22,462 nt of DNA, taken from IMG/VR virus record IMGVR_UViG_3300048929_000467, positions 1-22,462 of that record, one strand, 5' to 3'. The number at the start of each line of letters is the position of its first letter. The stretch's first letter is position 1. This document shows positions 6,232 to 13,872 of the stretch, piece after piece. A program made the position numbers and the translations under genes. This stretch comes from a virus. The notes below the pieces were generated by a model that had not been told where the DNA came from, made no database searches, and saw only the letters and a list, made by a program, of their open reading frames with translations.

Positions 6232-6618
6232 ATGACAGAACCTCTGACGTTAACAGCGGGCATCGCAACCGGCACGGCTGGCATAACTATCGCCACGTTC
6301 TTCCCGGAAGCGACGCCTGCGGTAATGCTGTGCTCGCTCGGCGGTGCGGCGCTTTACGTGCTTTCCGCAGACGAGCATGAGCCCTGGAAGCAAATCGTCT
6401 TCGCCATTATTTCGTTTATTGGCGGGATGTACTGTGCGGGTACGGCGGCCGATATCATCGCGGCCCTGATAAATGCCGCACTTCACAAACTCACGCCGCC
6501 AGTGACGATAACGGTATCCCGTCCGATCGGTGCGCTGGTGGCCTCAGCCATTTCCGTGGCTGTTCTGCTTAAAGTTCTCGCCCGCTACCGTACCCGAAAG
6601 GGGGAGGGCAGTGAATGA
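6232..6618 (+). CDS. Putative holin (first membrane protein)
   Basis: The 128-residue hydrophobic protein has about three to four membrane segments (roughly residues 9-25, 29-47, 54-82 and 103-118) and a short basic tail (ARYRTRKGEGSE). The opening MTEPLTLTAGIATGTAGITIATFFPEA is split over a Thr/Ala-rich first segment, typical of putative holins before a TIGR02594 endolysin in enterobacterial prophages. Holins form membrane lesions that time lysis. Its end overlaps the next membrane gene by 4 nt; the two could be holin and antiholin. The ribosome site (GAGA five bases upstream) is weak, which would suit a tightly timed lysis protein. Confidence 0.75.
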   Translation: MTEPLTLTAGIATGTAGITIATFFPEATPAVMLCSLGGAALYVLSADEHEPWKQIVFAIISFIGGMYCAGTAADIIAALINAALHKLTPPVTITVSRPIGALVASAISVAVLLKVLARYRTRKGEGSE

Positions 6619-6890
6619 ATCTGAACTGGTTATGGCTCGACATTAATGCGATGGCCTGTCTGCTGATTGCCGTTCGTCTGCTGGTCTGCCGGCAGCGTGG
6701 CAAACATCGATTTTTTTCGCTGGTGGCCTATGTGCTGATTCTGGCCTGCGGCTGGACAACGTTCCGCATCATGTGCGGGAACTACATCCAGCCCGACCCG
6801 GCGGAATGCTTTATCAACGTAGCCCTGTGCGTTGCCGTGTGGCGTACAAAGGGCAACCTTGCCAGAACTGCCGGAGGATTTAATGGCTGA
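6615..6890 (+). CDS. Three-helix phage holin (PF05449-like)
   Basis: The 91-residue protein has three membrane segments (about residues 10-25, 33-51 and 65-79), matching the small 3TM putative holin family. Typical features are the Asn/Trp-rich start MNLNWLWLDINAMACL and the end VALCVAVWRTKGNLAR. ATG 6615 overlaps the upstream stop (ATGA) and its own end overlaps the endolysin start by 8 nt. It is either the main holin or the antiholin partner of the 128-residue protein; sequence alone cannot say which. Confidence 0.8.
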   Translation: MNLNWLWLDINAMACLLIAVRLLVCRQRGKHRFFSLVAYVLILACGWTTFRIMCGNYIQPDPAECFINVALCVAVWRTKGNLARTAGGFNG

Positions 6891-7362
6891 ATTACCCTGG
6901 ATCAAAGAGGCGCGCCGTTTCATAGGTGAGCGTGAAATCAAAGGAAAAGAGAATAACCCACTGATCGTGCAGTGGTGGAAAGATATCAGACGGGGCGGGA
7001 TTAAGGACGACGAAACGCCATGGTGTGCTGCGTTCGCCGGCGCGATGCTGGAGCATGCAGGCATTCGTTCCACCCGGTTCGAATCCGCAAAGTCTTATCT
7101 CGACTGGGGCACTGAGCTGAAAGAGCCGGTTTACGGTTGCGTCGTTGTCTTCACCCGAACGGGCGGTGGTCATGTTGGTTTTGTTGTTGGTCGGGGCTAT
7201 TCAGGCGATTTGCTGGTGCTAGGCGGTAATCAAGGCGATGCGGTGAGTATTGCTGCGTTCAGTACTTCGCGCGTCAGTGGTTATCGCTGGCCGTCCGGAG
7301 TGGATTATCCGAAGCAACCGCTGCCGTCGGGTAGCGCCGCACCGTCAATGAGCGAAGCATGA
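6883..7362 (+). CDS. TIGR02594-type endolysin (NlpC/P60-CHAP fold)
   Basis: This 159-residue peptidoglycan-cleaving enzyme has the papain-like triad expected of the family: Cys48 in TPWCAAF, His97 in GGGHVGFV and Asn116 in LGGNQGD. The N-terminus MAELPWIKEARRFIGERE is also typical, and DWG plus GCVVVF fit the core strands. There is no signal peptide, so release depends on the holins just upstream. The start at 6883 has GGAGG seven bases upstream; the open frame from 6832 overruns the holin gene. It probably acts as amidase or endopeptidase in the murein layer. Confidence 0.85.
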   Translation: MAELPWIKEARRFIGEREIKGKENNPLIVQWWKDIRRGGIKDDETPWCAAFAGAMLEHAGIRSTRFESAKSYLDWGTELKEPVYGCVVVFTRTGGGHVGFVVGRGYSGDLLVLGGNQGDAVSIAAFSTSRVSGYRWPSGVDYPKQPLPSGSAAPSMSEA

Positions 7363-7820
7363 ACAGGTTGCTCACATTCGGTCTGGTGCTGGCGGTGGTT
7401 GCGCTGGGCTGGACCGCTGACCATTACTACGGAAAAGCGGTGGACTGGCGGGATAAATACCGCACTGCGTACAGCACCACCCAGCTGCAGGCCGACACCA
7501 TAGACGACATGCAGGCCAGGCAGCAGTCTCTTGCTGCCCTCGATGCAAAACACTCGAAGGAATTAGCTGATGCACAAAATCAGATTGACGCTCTTGAGCG
7601 TGATGTTGCCGATGGCCGTAAGCAGCTGCAAGTCCATGTCCGTTGCCCCGCCGTCCCAGCGGGTAAATCCACCGGCACCACCGGCATGGATGATGGAACC
7701 CGCGCCCGACTTACTGACGCCGCTGAGCGGAATTATTTCACCCTCAGAAAACGCATCGAAGCAGTACTTAAGCAGATAAATGGGCTCCAAGAGTATATTT
7801 ATCAACAATGTTTAGATTAA
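7359..7820 (+). CDS. Rz: Inner-membrane spanin Rz
   Basis: The 153-residue protein is the same length as lambda Rz and resembles it closely. An N-terminal signal-anchor (residues 3-20) is followed by a long periplasmic helix with QARQQSLAALDAKHSKELADA and the C-terminal block ERNYFTLRKRIEAVLKQINGLQEYI, ending in Gln-Gln-Cys. Rz pairs with Rz1 across the periplasm and fuses inner and outer membranes in the last step of lysis. ATG 7359 overlaps the endolysin stop. The second spanin gene is nested inside it in the +1 frame. Confidence 0.9.
   Translation: MNRLLTFGLVLAVVALGWTADHYYGKAVDWRDKYRTAYSTTQLQADTIDDMQARQQSLAALDAKHSKELADAQNQIDALERDVADGRKQLQVHVRCPAVPAGKSTGTTGMDDGTRARLTDAAERNYFTLRKRIEAVLKQINGLQEYIYQQCLD
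7570..7779 (+). CDS. Rz1: Outer-membrane spanin lipoprotein Rz1, nested in Rz
   Basis: The 69-codon frame lies wholly within Rz. It has a lipoprotein signal ending VSSC (Cys20 is the lipidation site) and a Pro-rich mature part (PPSQRVNPPAPPAW, then TPLSGIISPSE) that matches lambda Rz1 nearly motif for motif. It is about nine residues longer at the end than lambda Rz1. After lipidation it sits in the outer membrane and binds Rz. Confidence 0.9.
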   Translation: MHKIRLTLLSVMLPMAVSSCKSMSVAPPSQRVNPPAPPAWMMEPAPDLLTPLSGIISPSENASKQYLSR

Positions 7821-7866
7821 ACCTATATTCAATCAAGAGCTCAGTGATAATCTGATATTTATTTAT

Positions 7867-8040
7867 TCAGCGAGTTATAAACTCCTTAGGTGTAGTGCCA
7901 GTTACCCTATGAAATATTGCGATGAAAGCGGAGGCACTGCTATAACCCATTTCAAAAGCAATGGCTTCAACTTTTTGCCCTTTTTATAGTTGTAAGTGCT
8001 GCACCGCTGTTAAGTAAACTCCGGAGCTGAAAGTATAAAG
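7867..8040 (-). pseudogene. Remnant of AraC-type regulator, C-terminal HTH
   Basis: Read on the minus strand this gives a classical AraC C-terminus: KGQKVEAIAFEMGYSSAS, then AFIAIFHRVTGTTPKEF and a stop at 7867. Just before it an in-frame TAA (7984-7986) interrupts a further recognisable piece (VYLTAVQHLQL). The effector domain and first HTH are gone. It is a decayed regulator left between Rz and the C10 peptidase gene. AraC and DUF2000 genes are often neighbours in enterobacteria, and a DUF2000-like wreck lies 2.5 kb away on the same strand. Confidence 0.75.
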
Positions 8041-8255
8041 TGCAATCATTTTACCCCATAATGGGAAATATTATTATAAATTTCAACGAACTGGTTTTAT
8101 TCGAGCGTTTATGAGCTGTCAGACAGTAAAGTATTCTAAGCACTGTTTTTAAAATATTTTCCAAAAAAGTCAAATGTTCATTATGAATTTTATAGCAACA
8201 CTATAAATAATATGATTTTGTGGGCTGGAGCCCGATCAATAAGAGGTATTACCAA
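8041..8255. promoter_or_regulatory. Leader region of the C10 peptidase gene
   Basis: This AT-rich leader contains several dyads: CCCAT-A-ATGGG (about 8054-8064), TTTATAG-CAACA-CTATAAA (8189-8207) and GGGCT-GG-AGCCC (8222-8233), the last just before the ribosome site. A TATAAA in the second dyad may be a -10 element, but I see no good -35. The dyads suggest separate regulation of the peptidase gene. Confidence 0.3.
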
Positions 8256-10415
8256 ATGAAAACATCAATAAATCAAGAGATAAAAAATTCAGTAGAACCT
8301 TTAACCAAAACAAAATGGAGTCAAGAATACCCATATACCTATGAAGGTATCAAAGAAGGATATATTCCTGATGAATCTGTAGCTGGATGTGTAGCTGTAG
8401 GTGGTGCTCAATTTATGAAGTATCACAACCATCCTCAAAAAGGAGAGGGTACTATCCCCGCACACGGCAAAAATCCTGAAAAAAACATAGATGGCTTTGA
8501 ATATCTATGGAGTCTGATGCCATCGTCTATAAGCAATGATAGCCCACAAGACGAAATCATTGCTACTTCCACTCTTATTCTCGATTCAGGTTTAGCTGCG
8601 AAAAGTAATTATGGATTGGGTACAGACGCTAATCACAAAGATATGGTCGAAGGGTTAGTGCGAAATTTTGGTTATGATAAAAATTTTAAGGTTCTCGAGT
8701 TTAAGGAAGAAGGCCTAGGTTATAACTATAAGGAAGTAAGTGAGCTCGTGAAACGAAATTTGAGTTTGGGACTGCCGGTGATGACTGCAGTTCCGGGACA
8801 TTTTGTCGTATGCGACGGGTATGATGAAGATGGAAGTTTCTATTTTAATTGGGGATGGGGACGTTCCCATGAAAAAAACACACTAGAGGCTGTAAACGCT
8901 CATACGGTCTTGCTTGATGGTAGGCCAGAAGAACAAGAGATTCTAATTGGAGATAACATTGAAGCTGATTTCGATAAGCTTACCCCAGGAAGTGATGGCT
9001 TTGTATCTTTTACTGTGATTAATTCAGCAGATATCGTTTATGAAGGACAATTTCAAATTATACTGGCAGACAAATATAATGTTGCAAGGAGTTATTTGAC
9101 TACTCCAGAGGAACTGATTTTAGAAAAAGGTGAAGTGAAAAAAATCACTACCCCGATTAAGTTTAATAACGGATATAGTTTTGGGCCTAGAAATATTCAG
9201 ATTCTTTATAGCAATGCCTCAGGTATCCCCCGCCCCTTAAGAGATAAGGTAGAAAAGATTCTGTCATTAGATATCAATGTTACACGTCCTGTTTCAAGTG
9301 ATATCTCCATTGCTGGGGATTTGACCACACCTGAAAAGGTAGCGAAGGGGGATGATTTTAATGTAATCTTCGAAGTTCAGGGGGCAACTCCGGGAATGCG
9401 TCATTTCGGAGTGTATTTTGTTGATTCTAATTATAATGAATATTACTGTGTAGGTAAGGCGTCCATATTGATTGAGGGAAATCATCCATCACAAGTTTCG
9501 GTATTATGTTCATCAGACAATGTTGAAAGCGAAACCTATTATAATTTATTAGCTCTCGAATTAGACGATGAAAATGCAGATTCATCGGAATCTTCCATTA
9601 TTTTGAATAACGAAGGGATTATTCCTGCGTCTAAAGTTTACATTAAAAATCCAGCTGTAAACCTAGGTGAGTACGTAGAGCTTGCTGCTAATTTCGATAT
9701 GAGTTCAATTGTGTATGCGGAAAGCTACTATGAAACACACCTTCAATATTTGTTTAATAACGCCCCAAGCGGCATTTATATGATTAGAGTTAGCCTTACA
9801 GATGATGATGGGAATGTTTATTCCTATACTGAATTACCAGATCCAGAAGTGAGACCCGGCGTCATAAATAGATATTTCAAAATCACAACACCAAGATTAA
9901 CTGAGACAAAAACTTTAAAGCTAAATGCTGTGTATTATATGTATGGCAATGAAGAACAAATGTTTTATTTAAAACCTGCTAACCCGACAATTTCTAATCC
10001 ATTAAATATTAATATTGTTTATCGTAATTTTTATGATTATATATTCCTGTCATCTTCGTTAGAGATTAAGGCCCCGCAGCTGAAATTAAAAAGTGGTTTT
10101 AATCTGGATGCTGGTATTAACATGAAAATAGATCGTACAACATCTGATGCGTATTTGGTTAGTATTAGAGCTATTATGGTCGACGAGACTGGGGCTGAAT
10201 ATGAAGTTGGTAAGGTAGAAAAATTTGCTGCTTTAAAAAATGTAAGTACTCCTATCAGCATTGAATGTGTAGTTCCTGAGGATGTTGCCAGAGGTGACTA
10301 TAAAGTTTATTTGCGTGCAACTGATCTTTTAATGGAGAATGGTGAGCCGATACGTAAAATACCGGGGCTAAATCAATCGATTGTGGATGAAATCAATCTT
10401 TATGTAGAGGATTGA
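8256..10415 (+). CDS. C10 (streptopain-like) cysteine peptidase, leaderless
   Basis: The 719-residue protein starts at ATG 8256 (AGAGG nine bases upstream; the frame from 8220 has no ribosome site). Residues 15-205 match the C10 peptidase core: TKTKWSQEYPY, catalytic Cys45 in SVAGCVAVGGAQFMKYHNHP, His182 in VPGHFVVCDGYD, and the NWGWG loop (198-202). The family includes Streptococcus SpeB and Bacteroides/Prevotella secreted proteases. Unlike those, this protein has neither signal peptide nor N-terminal propeptide. Residues 230-719 are beta-rich with repeated Ig-like strand patterns (DISIAGDLTTPEKVAKGDDF...; SLEIKAPQLKLKSGF...). It is strongly AT-rich beside the phage genes and has its own terminator. 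It lies between Rz and cos and splits the remnants of an AraC/DUF2000 locus. Target unknown; probably a horizontally acquired effector or toxin-like enzyme. Confidence 0.85.
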   Translation: MKTSINQEIKNSVEPLTKTKWSQEYPYTYEGIKEGYIPDESVAGCVAVGGAQFMKYHNHPQKGEGTIPAHGKNPEKNIDGFEYLWSLMPSSISNDSPQDEIIATSTLILDSGLAAKSNYGLGTDANHKDMVEGLVRNFGYDKNFKVLEFKEEGLGYNYKEVSELVKRNLSLGLPVMTAVPGHFVVCDGYDEDGSFYFNWGWGRSHEKNTLEAVNAHTVLLDGRPEEQEILIGDNIEADFDKLTPGSDGFVSFTVINSADIVYEGQFQIILADKYNVARSYLTTPEELILEKGEVKKITTPIKFNNGYSFGPRNIQILYSNASGIPRPLRDKVEKILSLDINVTRPVSSDISIAGDLTTPEKVAKGDDFNVIFEVQGATPGMRHFGVYFVDSNYNEYYCVGKASILIEGNHPSQVSVLCSSDNVESETYYNLLALELDDENADSSESSIILNNEGIIPASKVYIKNPAVNLGEYVELAANFDMSSIVYAESYYETHLQYLFNNAPSGIYMIRVSLTDDDGNVYSYTELPDPEVRPGVINRYFKITTPRLTETKTLKLNAVYYMYGNEEQMFYLKPANPTISNPLNINIVYRNFYDYIFLSSSLEIKAPQLKLKSGFNLDAGINMKIDRTTSDAYLVSIRAIMVDETGAEYEVGKVEKFAALKNVSTPISIECVVPEDVARGDYKVYLRATDLLMENGEPIRKIPGLNQSIVDEINLYVED

Positions 10416-10453
10416 TATTTAAATATTGTAATTTTGCTATTTATTTCTCAATG

Positions 10454-10474
10454 AGGCCCTTCACTGAAGGGCTT
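10454..10474 (+). terminator. Terminator after the C10 peptidase gene
   Basis: GCCCTTC (10456-10462) and GAAGGGC (10466-10472) pair around ACT, with flanking pairs extending the stem into TTT. It lies 40 nt after the peptidase stop. The T-run is short, so efficiency is uncertain. Confidence 0.65.
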
Positions 10475-10487
10475 TAGTGAAGAATGT

Positions 10488-10831
10488 TTATTTGTAGATC
10501 GAGAATTTTTTAGTTATAGGGTGCAAAACTTCAGTTTCGCCAAAGACAGCAATGGCAATAAATTCGAGAGATTCACTCACAGCATTTTTAGTCGCTTGAA
10601 TCCGTTGTTCCGAGGACTGCCCAAGCATTGTGGTAGAAAAAAAGTTATACACCAAACCGGCATCTTTACACTTCAGAGCAGTAGAGTTTAATTGTGCGCT
10701 ATTTTTTGGCTGAAGAATGACAACTGGAAGTGGCTAAGTTATCCCGTAAGACCGGTTGCATTCATCAAAACAGAAGTTCCCATGTTCCGATTAACGATGA
10801 TGTAAAGCTTCTTATGATTGTCTTGAAACAT
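10488..10831 (-). pseudogene. Broken DUF2000-like gene
   Basis: Minus-strand reading from ATG 10831 gives MFQDNHKKLYIIVNRNMGTS and continues through LMNATG before a TAA at 10739-10741. A second frame opening at about 10736 continues convincingly: PLPVVILQPKNSAQLNS, then DAGLVYNFFSTTMLG, EFIAIAVFGE and TKKFSIYK with a stop at 10488. Strand pattern and end resemble DUF2000 (a peptidyl-tRNA hydrolase 2-like fold). The join lacks the middle of the domain, so both an internal deletion and a frameshift are implied. The family call is from memory of its pattern. Confidence 0.6.
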
Positions 10832-11032
10832 CTTACTTCTTAGCTCCTACGATTATTCGACTTAAGAAATCCATTTTATGTCTGCCTTCAGGCTCCATCA
10901 TTGCTTTTGATCATTATCATAGTGAAGAGAAGTTTCAAGAAAATGCAGATACAGCGATTCCACTAAGTCTTTAATGTTTGGTTCGTGTGACAAGTTTCGC
11001 CGGAAACGTATGGAAGGGTAATTGGAGATCAC
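10832..11032. other. Non-coding stretch between cargo remnant and cos
   Basis: No intact gene is seen. A plus-strand frame at about 10803-10973 lacks a start codon but ends in a protein-like stretch (LPSGSIIAFDHYHSEEKFQE, then a stop), possibly the tail of another decayed gene. After about 10990 the sequence turns GC-richer, towards the phage-type cos region. Confidence 0.4.
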
Positions 11033-11040
11033 GGGTCCTT
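11033..11040 (+). other. cosQ: cosQ, packaging termination signal
   Basis: GGGTCCTT followed by TCCGG matches the lambda cosQ sequence and its flank. It lies about 22 bp before the predicted cosN overhang. cosQ is needed to end packaging of each genome. Confidence 0.8.
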
Positions 11041-11055
11041 TCCGGAGATTTTCTC

Positions 11056-11100
11056 ACCACGGGGGCGCTAACCCGCAGGTTTCCGCTATTTATGAAAATT
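11056..11100 (+). other. cosN: cosN, terminase nicking site
   Basis: The segment aligns with the lambda cos left end: after a 12-nt core and ten further bases, CGCTATTTATGAAAATTTTC is identical to lambda. By this alignment the cohesive overhang would be GGGGCGCTAACC (11062-11073), whereas lambda has GGGCGGCGACCT. The exact nick positions are inferred by alignment. The site lies about 160 bp before the small terminase gene, as in lambda. Confidence 0.75.
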
Positions 11101-11111
11101 TTCAGGGAGTG

Positions 11112-11208
11112 ATGTCCGGTTCGTTTTAGGATGAAAGATAGAATAATCAGTTAGTTAATAACTAAGCGAGCCGGACATGGTTTCTTTTTAAACAATCCAG
11201 CCGGACAT
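11112..11208. other. cosB: cosB-like terminase-binding array with IHF-like site
   Basis: Three copies of one octamer occur: ATGTCCGG at 11112-11119 and its reverse complement CCGGACAT at 11171-11178 and 11201-11208 (the last two within a shared AGCCGGACAT). Between the first and second copies lies AATCAG-TTAG-TTA (11145-11157), one mismatch from the IHF consensus WATCAA-N4-TTR. Order and spacing mirror lambda cosB (R3, IHF site, R2, R1), but the octamer is unrelated to the lambda R sequence. The small terminase encoded just downstream is the expected ligand. Confidence 0.7.
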
Positions 11209-11256
11209 AGCCGATTTTGAGGTAAGCAGAGTGGATTAATAACGATGAGGTGACCA

Positions 11257-11766
11257 GTGGCGACTCAGGTGGAGGTGGCAGAACATTTGCGCCTGACCGA
11301 CAGGCAGTTAAGGCGATTACAAAAACTACCCGGTGCACCCGTTGCGCGGCGACGCGGTGAGATGGACATTGATGAATGGCGACATTTCTATCTCTCCTGG
11401 CTTCAGCGTAACCGCAATGGCCGGGACCCTGACGATGATACGGAAGATCATGAAGAAGCCCTGCTTATTGCCCGCCTGGAGCTGACGCGCGAACAGGCAA
11501 TTTCTCAGCGGATAAAAAATCAGGTTGCCGAGCATAAGGTGATCGACACCGACTTTTGCATCTATGCGCTCTCCCGTCTGGCGGGCGAGCTGTCCTCTGT
11601 TCTCGACAGCATCCCTCTTTCCATGCAAAGACGCTTTCCTGATTTAACCGATCGTCAGCTGACGTATCTCAGGGAACTGGTCGCGCGCGGAGCTAACAAA
11701 TGTGTGGAGGCGGCTGAAAAAATGCCGGATTTTGCCAGTGACTATTACAGAGACACAGCTGAATAA
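11257..11766 (+). CDS. Small terminase subunit (Nu1-like)
   Basis: The 169-residue DNA-packaging protein starts at GTG 11257 (GAGG about 8 nt upstream). Residues 1-45 look like a winged-helix DNA-binding domain (TQVEVAEHLRLTDRQLRRLQ; then GEMDIDEW), as in lambda Nu1. A charged linker (DPDDDTEDHEEALL) and a helical assembly region (ARLELTREQAISQRIKNQVAE) follow. It should recognise the three CCGGACAT boxes upstream and recruit the large subunit to cos. Its end overlaps the large subunit start by 29 nt. Confidence 0.85.
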   Translation: MATQVEVAEHLRLTDRQLRRLQKLPGAPVARRRGEMDIDEWRHFYLSWLQRNRNGRDPDDDTEDHEEALLIARLELTREQAISQRIKNQVAEHKVIDTDFCIYALSRLAGELSSVLDSIPLSMQRRFPDLTDRQLTYLRELVARGANKCVEAAEKMPDFASDYYRDTAE

Positions 11767-13639
11767 TCTTATTCGGGCCGTTAATCTTGGCCTTGCCGGG
11801 CTGAAACGCCCCATGCCGATGACGCCCGTTGAGTGGGCGGATAAACACTACTATCTTCCGAAAGAATCTGCATACCAGGAGGGGCGCTGGGAAACGCTGC
11901 CTTTCCAGCGGGCCATCATGAACGCCATGGGTAACGACTATATCCGTGAGGTGAACGTCGTCAAATCTGCGCGTGTGGGCTATTCCAAAATGCTGCTGGG
12001 TGTTTACGCCTACTTTATTGAACACAAACAGCGTAATTCGCTTATCTGGCTGCCCACCGATGGCGATGCCGAGAACTTTATGAAGTCGCACGTGGAGCCT
12101 ACTATCCGCGACGTTCCTTCTCTGATGGCGCTGGCACCCTGGTACGGTAAAAAACACCGCGATAACACGCTGAGCATGAAGCGGTTTCTTAATGGCCGGG
12201 GCTTCTGGTGCCTGGGCGGTAAAGCCGCGAAAAATTACCGTGAAAAATCGGTGGACGTGGTGGGCTATGACGAGCTGGCGGCGTTTGACGCTGATATCGA
12301 AAAAGAGGGTTCTCCAACGTTTCTGGGCGACAAACGTATTGAGGGGTCTGTCTGGCCGAAGTCTATCCGGGGTTCTACCCCCAAAATCCGCGGCGCCTGC
12401 CAGATTGAACGCGCCGCCGGTGAGTCTGAAGTTTTCATGCGCTTCCACGTGGCCTGTCCGCACTGTGGCGGGGAGCAGTTTCTCAAATTCGGCGATAAGG
12501 AGACGCCTTACGGGCTCAAGTGGACGCCCGGCGAGCCGGACAGCGTGTTTTATCTCTGCGAGCACCACGGCTGTGTAATACGCCAGCGTGAACTTGATTT
12601 TACCCACGCCCGCTACGTCTGCGAGCGGACCGGCGTCTGGACCCGCGATGGGCTGGACTGGTTTTCCTCCAGTAATGAGGAAATATCTCCTCCGCAGAGC
12701 ACGACTTTCCACATCTGGACCGCGTACAGCCCCTTTACCACCTGGGTGCAGATCGTAAAAGAGTGGATAAAAACGAAGGGCGATATCGGCAAGCAAAAAA
12801 CCTTCGTCAACACCACCCTCGGTGAGACCTGGGAGGAGGCCGCCGGCGAGCAGCTGGACCATGAGGTGCTGCTGGCCCGCCGTGAGCCGTACACATCGCA
12901 GGTGCCGCCGGGTGCGGTGTATCTGACAGGTGGCATCGACTCCCAGACCAGCGGGCGCTATGAGTGCTACGTCTGGGGCTGGGGCGCAGGCGAAGAGGCC
13001 TGGCTGGTGGATAAGGTCATCGTGCTGGGCCGGTATGACGACGAGGAGACGCTGGCGCGCGTGGACGACGTGATCCGCCGCCAGTACCGGCGCGCCGACG
13101 GCACCCTGATGGGCGTCAGCCGCTGGGCGTGGGATACCGGCGGCATCGATCCGGACATCGTTTACCGCCGCTCGCTGAAGCTCGGCCCGCTCTGGGTGAT
13201 CCCCGTTAAGGGCGCCAGCAAGTACGGCGGCCCGGTGGCGGACATGCCCCGCACCCGAAATAAGCAGCGGGTTTACCTCACCATGGTGGGCACCGATACC
13301 GCCAAGGACCTGATACACCAGCGCCTGCAGCTGGAAGAAGGCGCCGGTTCCGTTCACTTCCCGCTAGACGACGATCTGTTTGGTGAAACCGAGGCGAAGC
13401 AGATCACCGCCGAGGTGCTGGTGCCGAAGCCGCTCAACGGCCGCGTGGTCTACCGCTGGGACAATCAGGGGCGGCGCAACGAAACCCTCGACTGCTTCGT
13501 GTATGCCCTGGCCGCGCTGCGTATCAGTATTAGCCGCTTCCAGGTGAATCTGGAGCGCCTCAGTGAACAGCAGTCACAACCGCAAAAAAATACCGCCATA
13601 TCACTCACCGAAATGGCGCGTCAGTTAGGAAGCCCGTAA
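11738..13639 (+). CDS. Large terminase subunit (gpA family)
   Basis: This 633-residue ATP-driven packaging motor and nuclease is of the lambda gpA family. GTG 11738 gives MTITETQLNNLIRAVNLG, and with this start the P-loop-like segment KSARVGYSK falls at residues 76-84, the same numbers as in lambda gpA. The open frame from 11702 would add 12 unlikely residues. Other family landmarks are the acidic pair in VVGYDELAAFD, the Cys-rich zinc-like cluster (CPHCGG...CEHHGC) and the C-terminal nuclease segment starting TGGIDSQ. It cuts cosN and translocates DNA into the prohead through the portal. Confidence 0.95.
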   Translation: MTITETQLNNLIRAVNLGLAGLKRPMPMTPVEWADKHYYLPKESAYQEGRWETLPFQRAIMNAMGNDYIREVNVVKSARVGYSKMLLGVYAYFIEHKQRNSLIWLPTDGDAENFMKSHVEPTIRDVPSLMALAPWYGKKHRDNTLSMKRFLNGRGFWCLGGKAAKNYREKSVDVVGYDELAAFDADIEKEGSPTFLGDKRIEGSVWPKSIRGSTPKIRGACQIERAAGESEVFMRFHVACPHCGGEQFLKFGDKETPYGLKWTPGEPDSVFYLCEHHGCVIRQRELDFTHARYVCERTGVWTRDGLDWFSSSNEEISPPQSTTFHIWTAYSPFTTWVQIVKEWIKTKGDIGKQKTFVNTTLGETWEEAAGEQLDHEVLLARREPYTSQVPPGAVYLTGGIDSQTSGRYECYVWGWGAGEEAWLVDKVIVLGRYDDEETLARVDDVIRRQYRRADGTLMGVSRWAWDTGGIDPDIVYRRSLKLGPLWVIPVKGASKYGGPVADMPRTRNKQRVYLTMVGTDTAKDLIHQRLQLEEGAGSVHFPLDDDLFGETEAKQITAEVLVPKPLNGRVVYRWDNQGRRNETLDCFVYALAALRISISRFQVNLERLSEQQSQPQKNTAISLTEMARQLGSP

Positions 13640-13872
13640 TGACAGACAGAATCACACTGCTTAAACGGCTGAAAGAGGCCGAGGATGCGCTGCATCAGCT
13701 GATGATCGGCAAGGCCGCCGTCTCGCTGTCGCGCGGCGATGCCGGCGGGAATAACCGCTCATACCAGTATGCCCAGGCGGATATCCCGCGCCTCGAGCGC
13801 TACATCAGCCAGCTTAAATCCCGGCTGGGCCTGTGCAGCGGTCGTGGTCGTCCCGCAGGAGTCCGGGCATGA
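13639..13872 (+). CDS. Head completion protein gpW-like
   Basis: The 77-residue product of the lambda gpW family joins head and tail after packaging by plugging the portal. It has two helices (TLLKRLKEAEDALHQLM and DIPRLERYISQLKSRL) around a short Gly/Ser-rich hairpin (SRGDAGGNNRSYQY), as in gpW, plus a basic Gly/Arg tail. The ATG shares a base with the terminase stop codon (TAATG), and its own stop overlaps the portal start (ATGA). Confidence 0.88.
   Translation: MTDRITLLKRLKEAEDALHQLMIGKAAVSLSRGDAGGNNRSYQYAQADIPRLERYISQLKSRLGLCSGRGRPAGVRA

Noticed and set aside
3676-8064. Shared CATAATGGGA near 3674 and 8057 as possible cargo-boundary repeats
   Set aside because: The match is only about ten bases and the flanks do not extend it; likely chance.
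10803-10973. Plus-strand protein-like stretch before cos
   Set aside because: It has no start codon, overlaps the 5' end of the antisense DUF2000-like remnant, and I recognise no family, so it is noted only in the gap description.
11693-13357. 554-codon minus-strand open frame
   Set aside because: It lies opposite the large terminase, is Ala/Gly/His/Arg-rich with no domain, and reflects GC-skewed codon use of the real gene.
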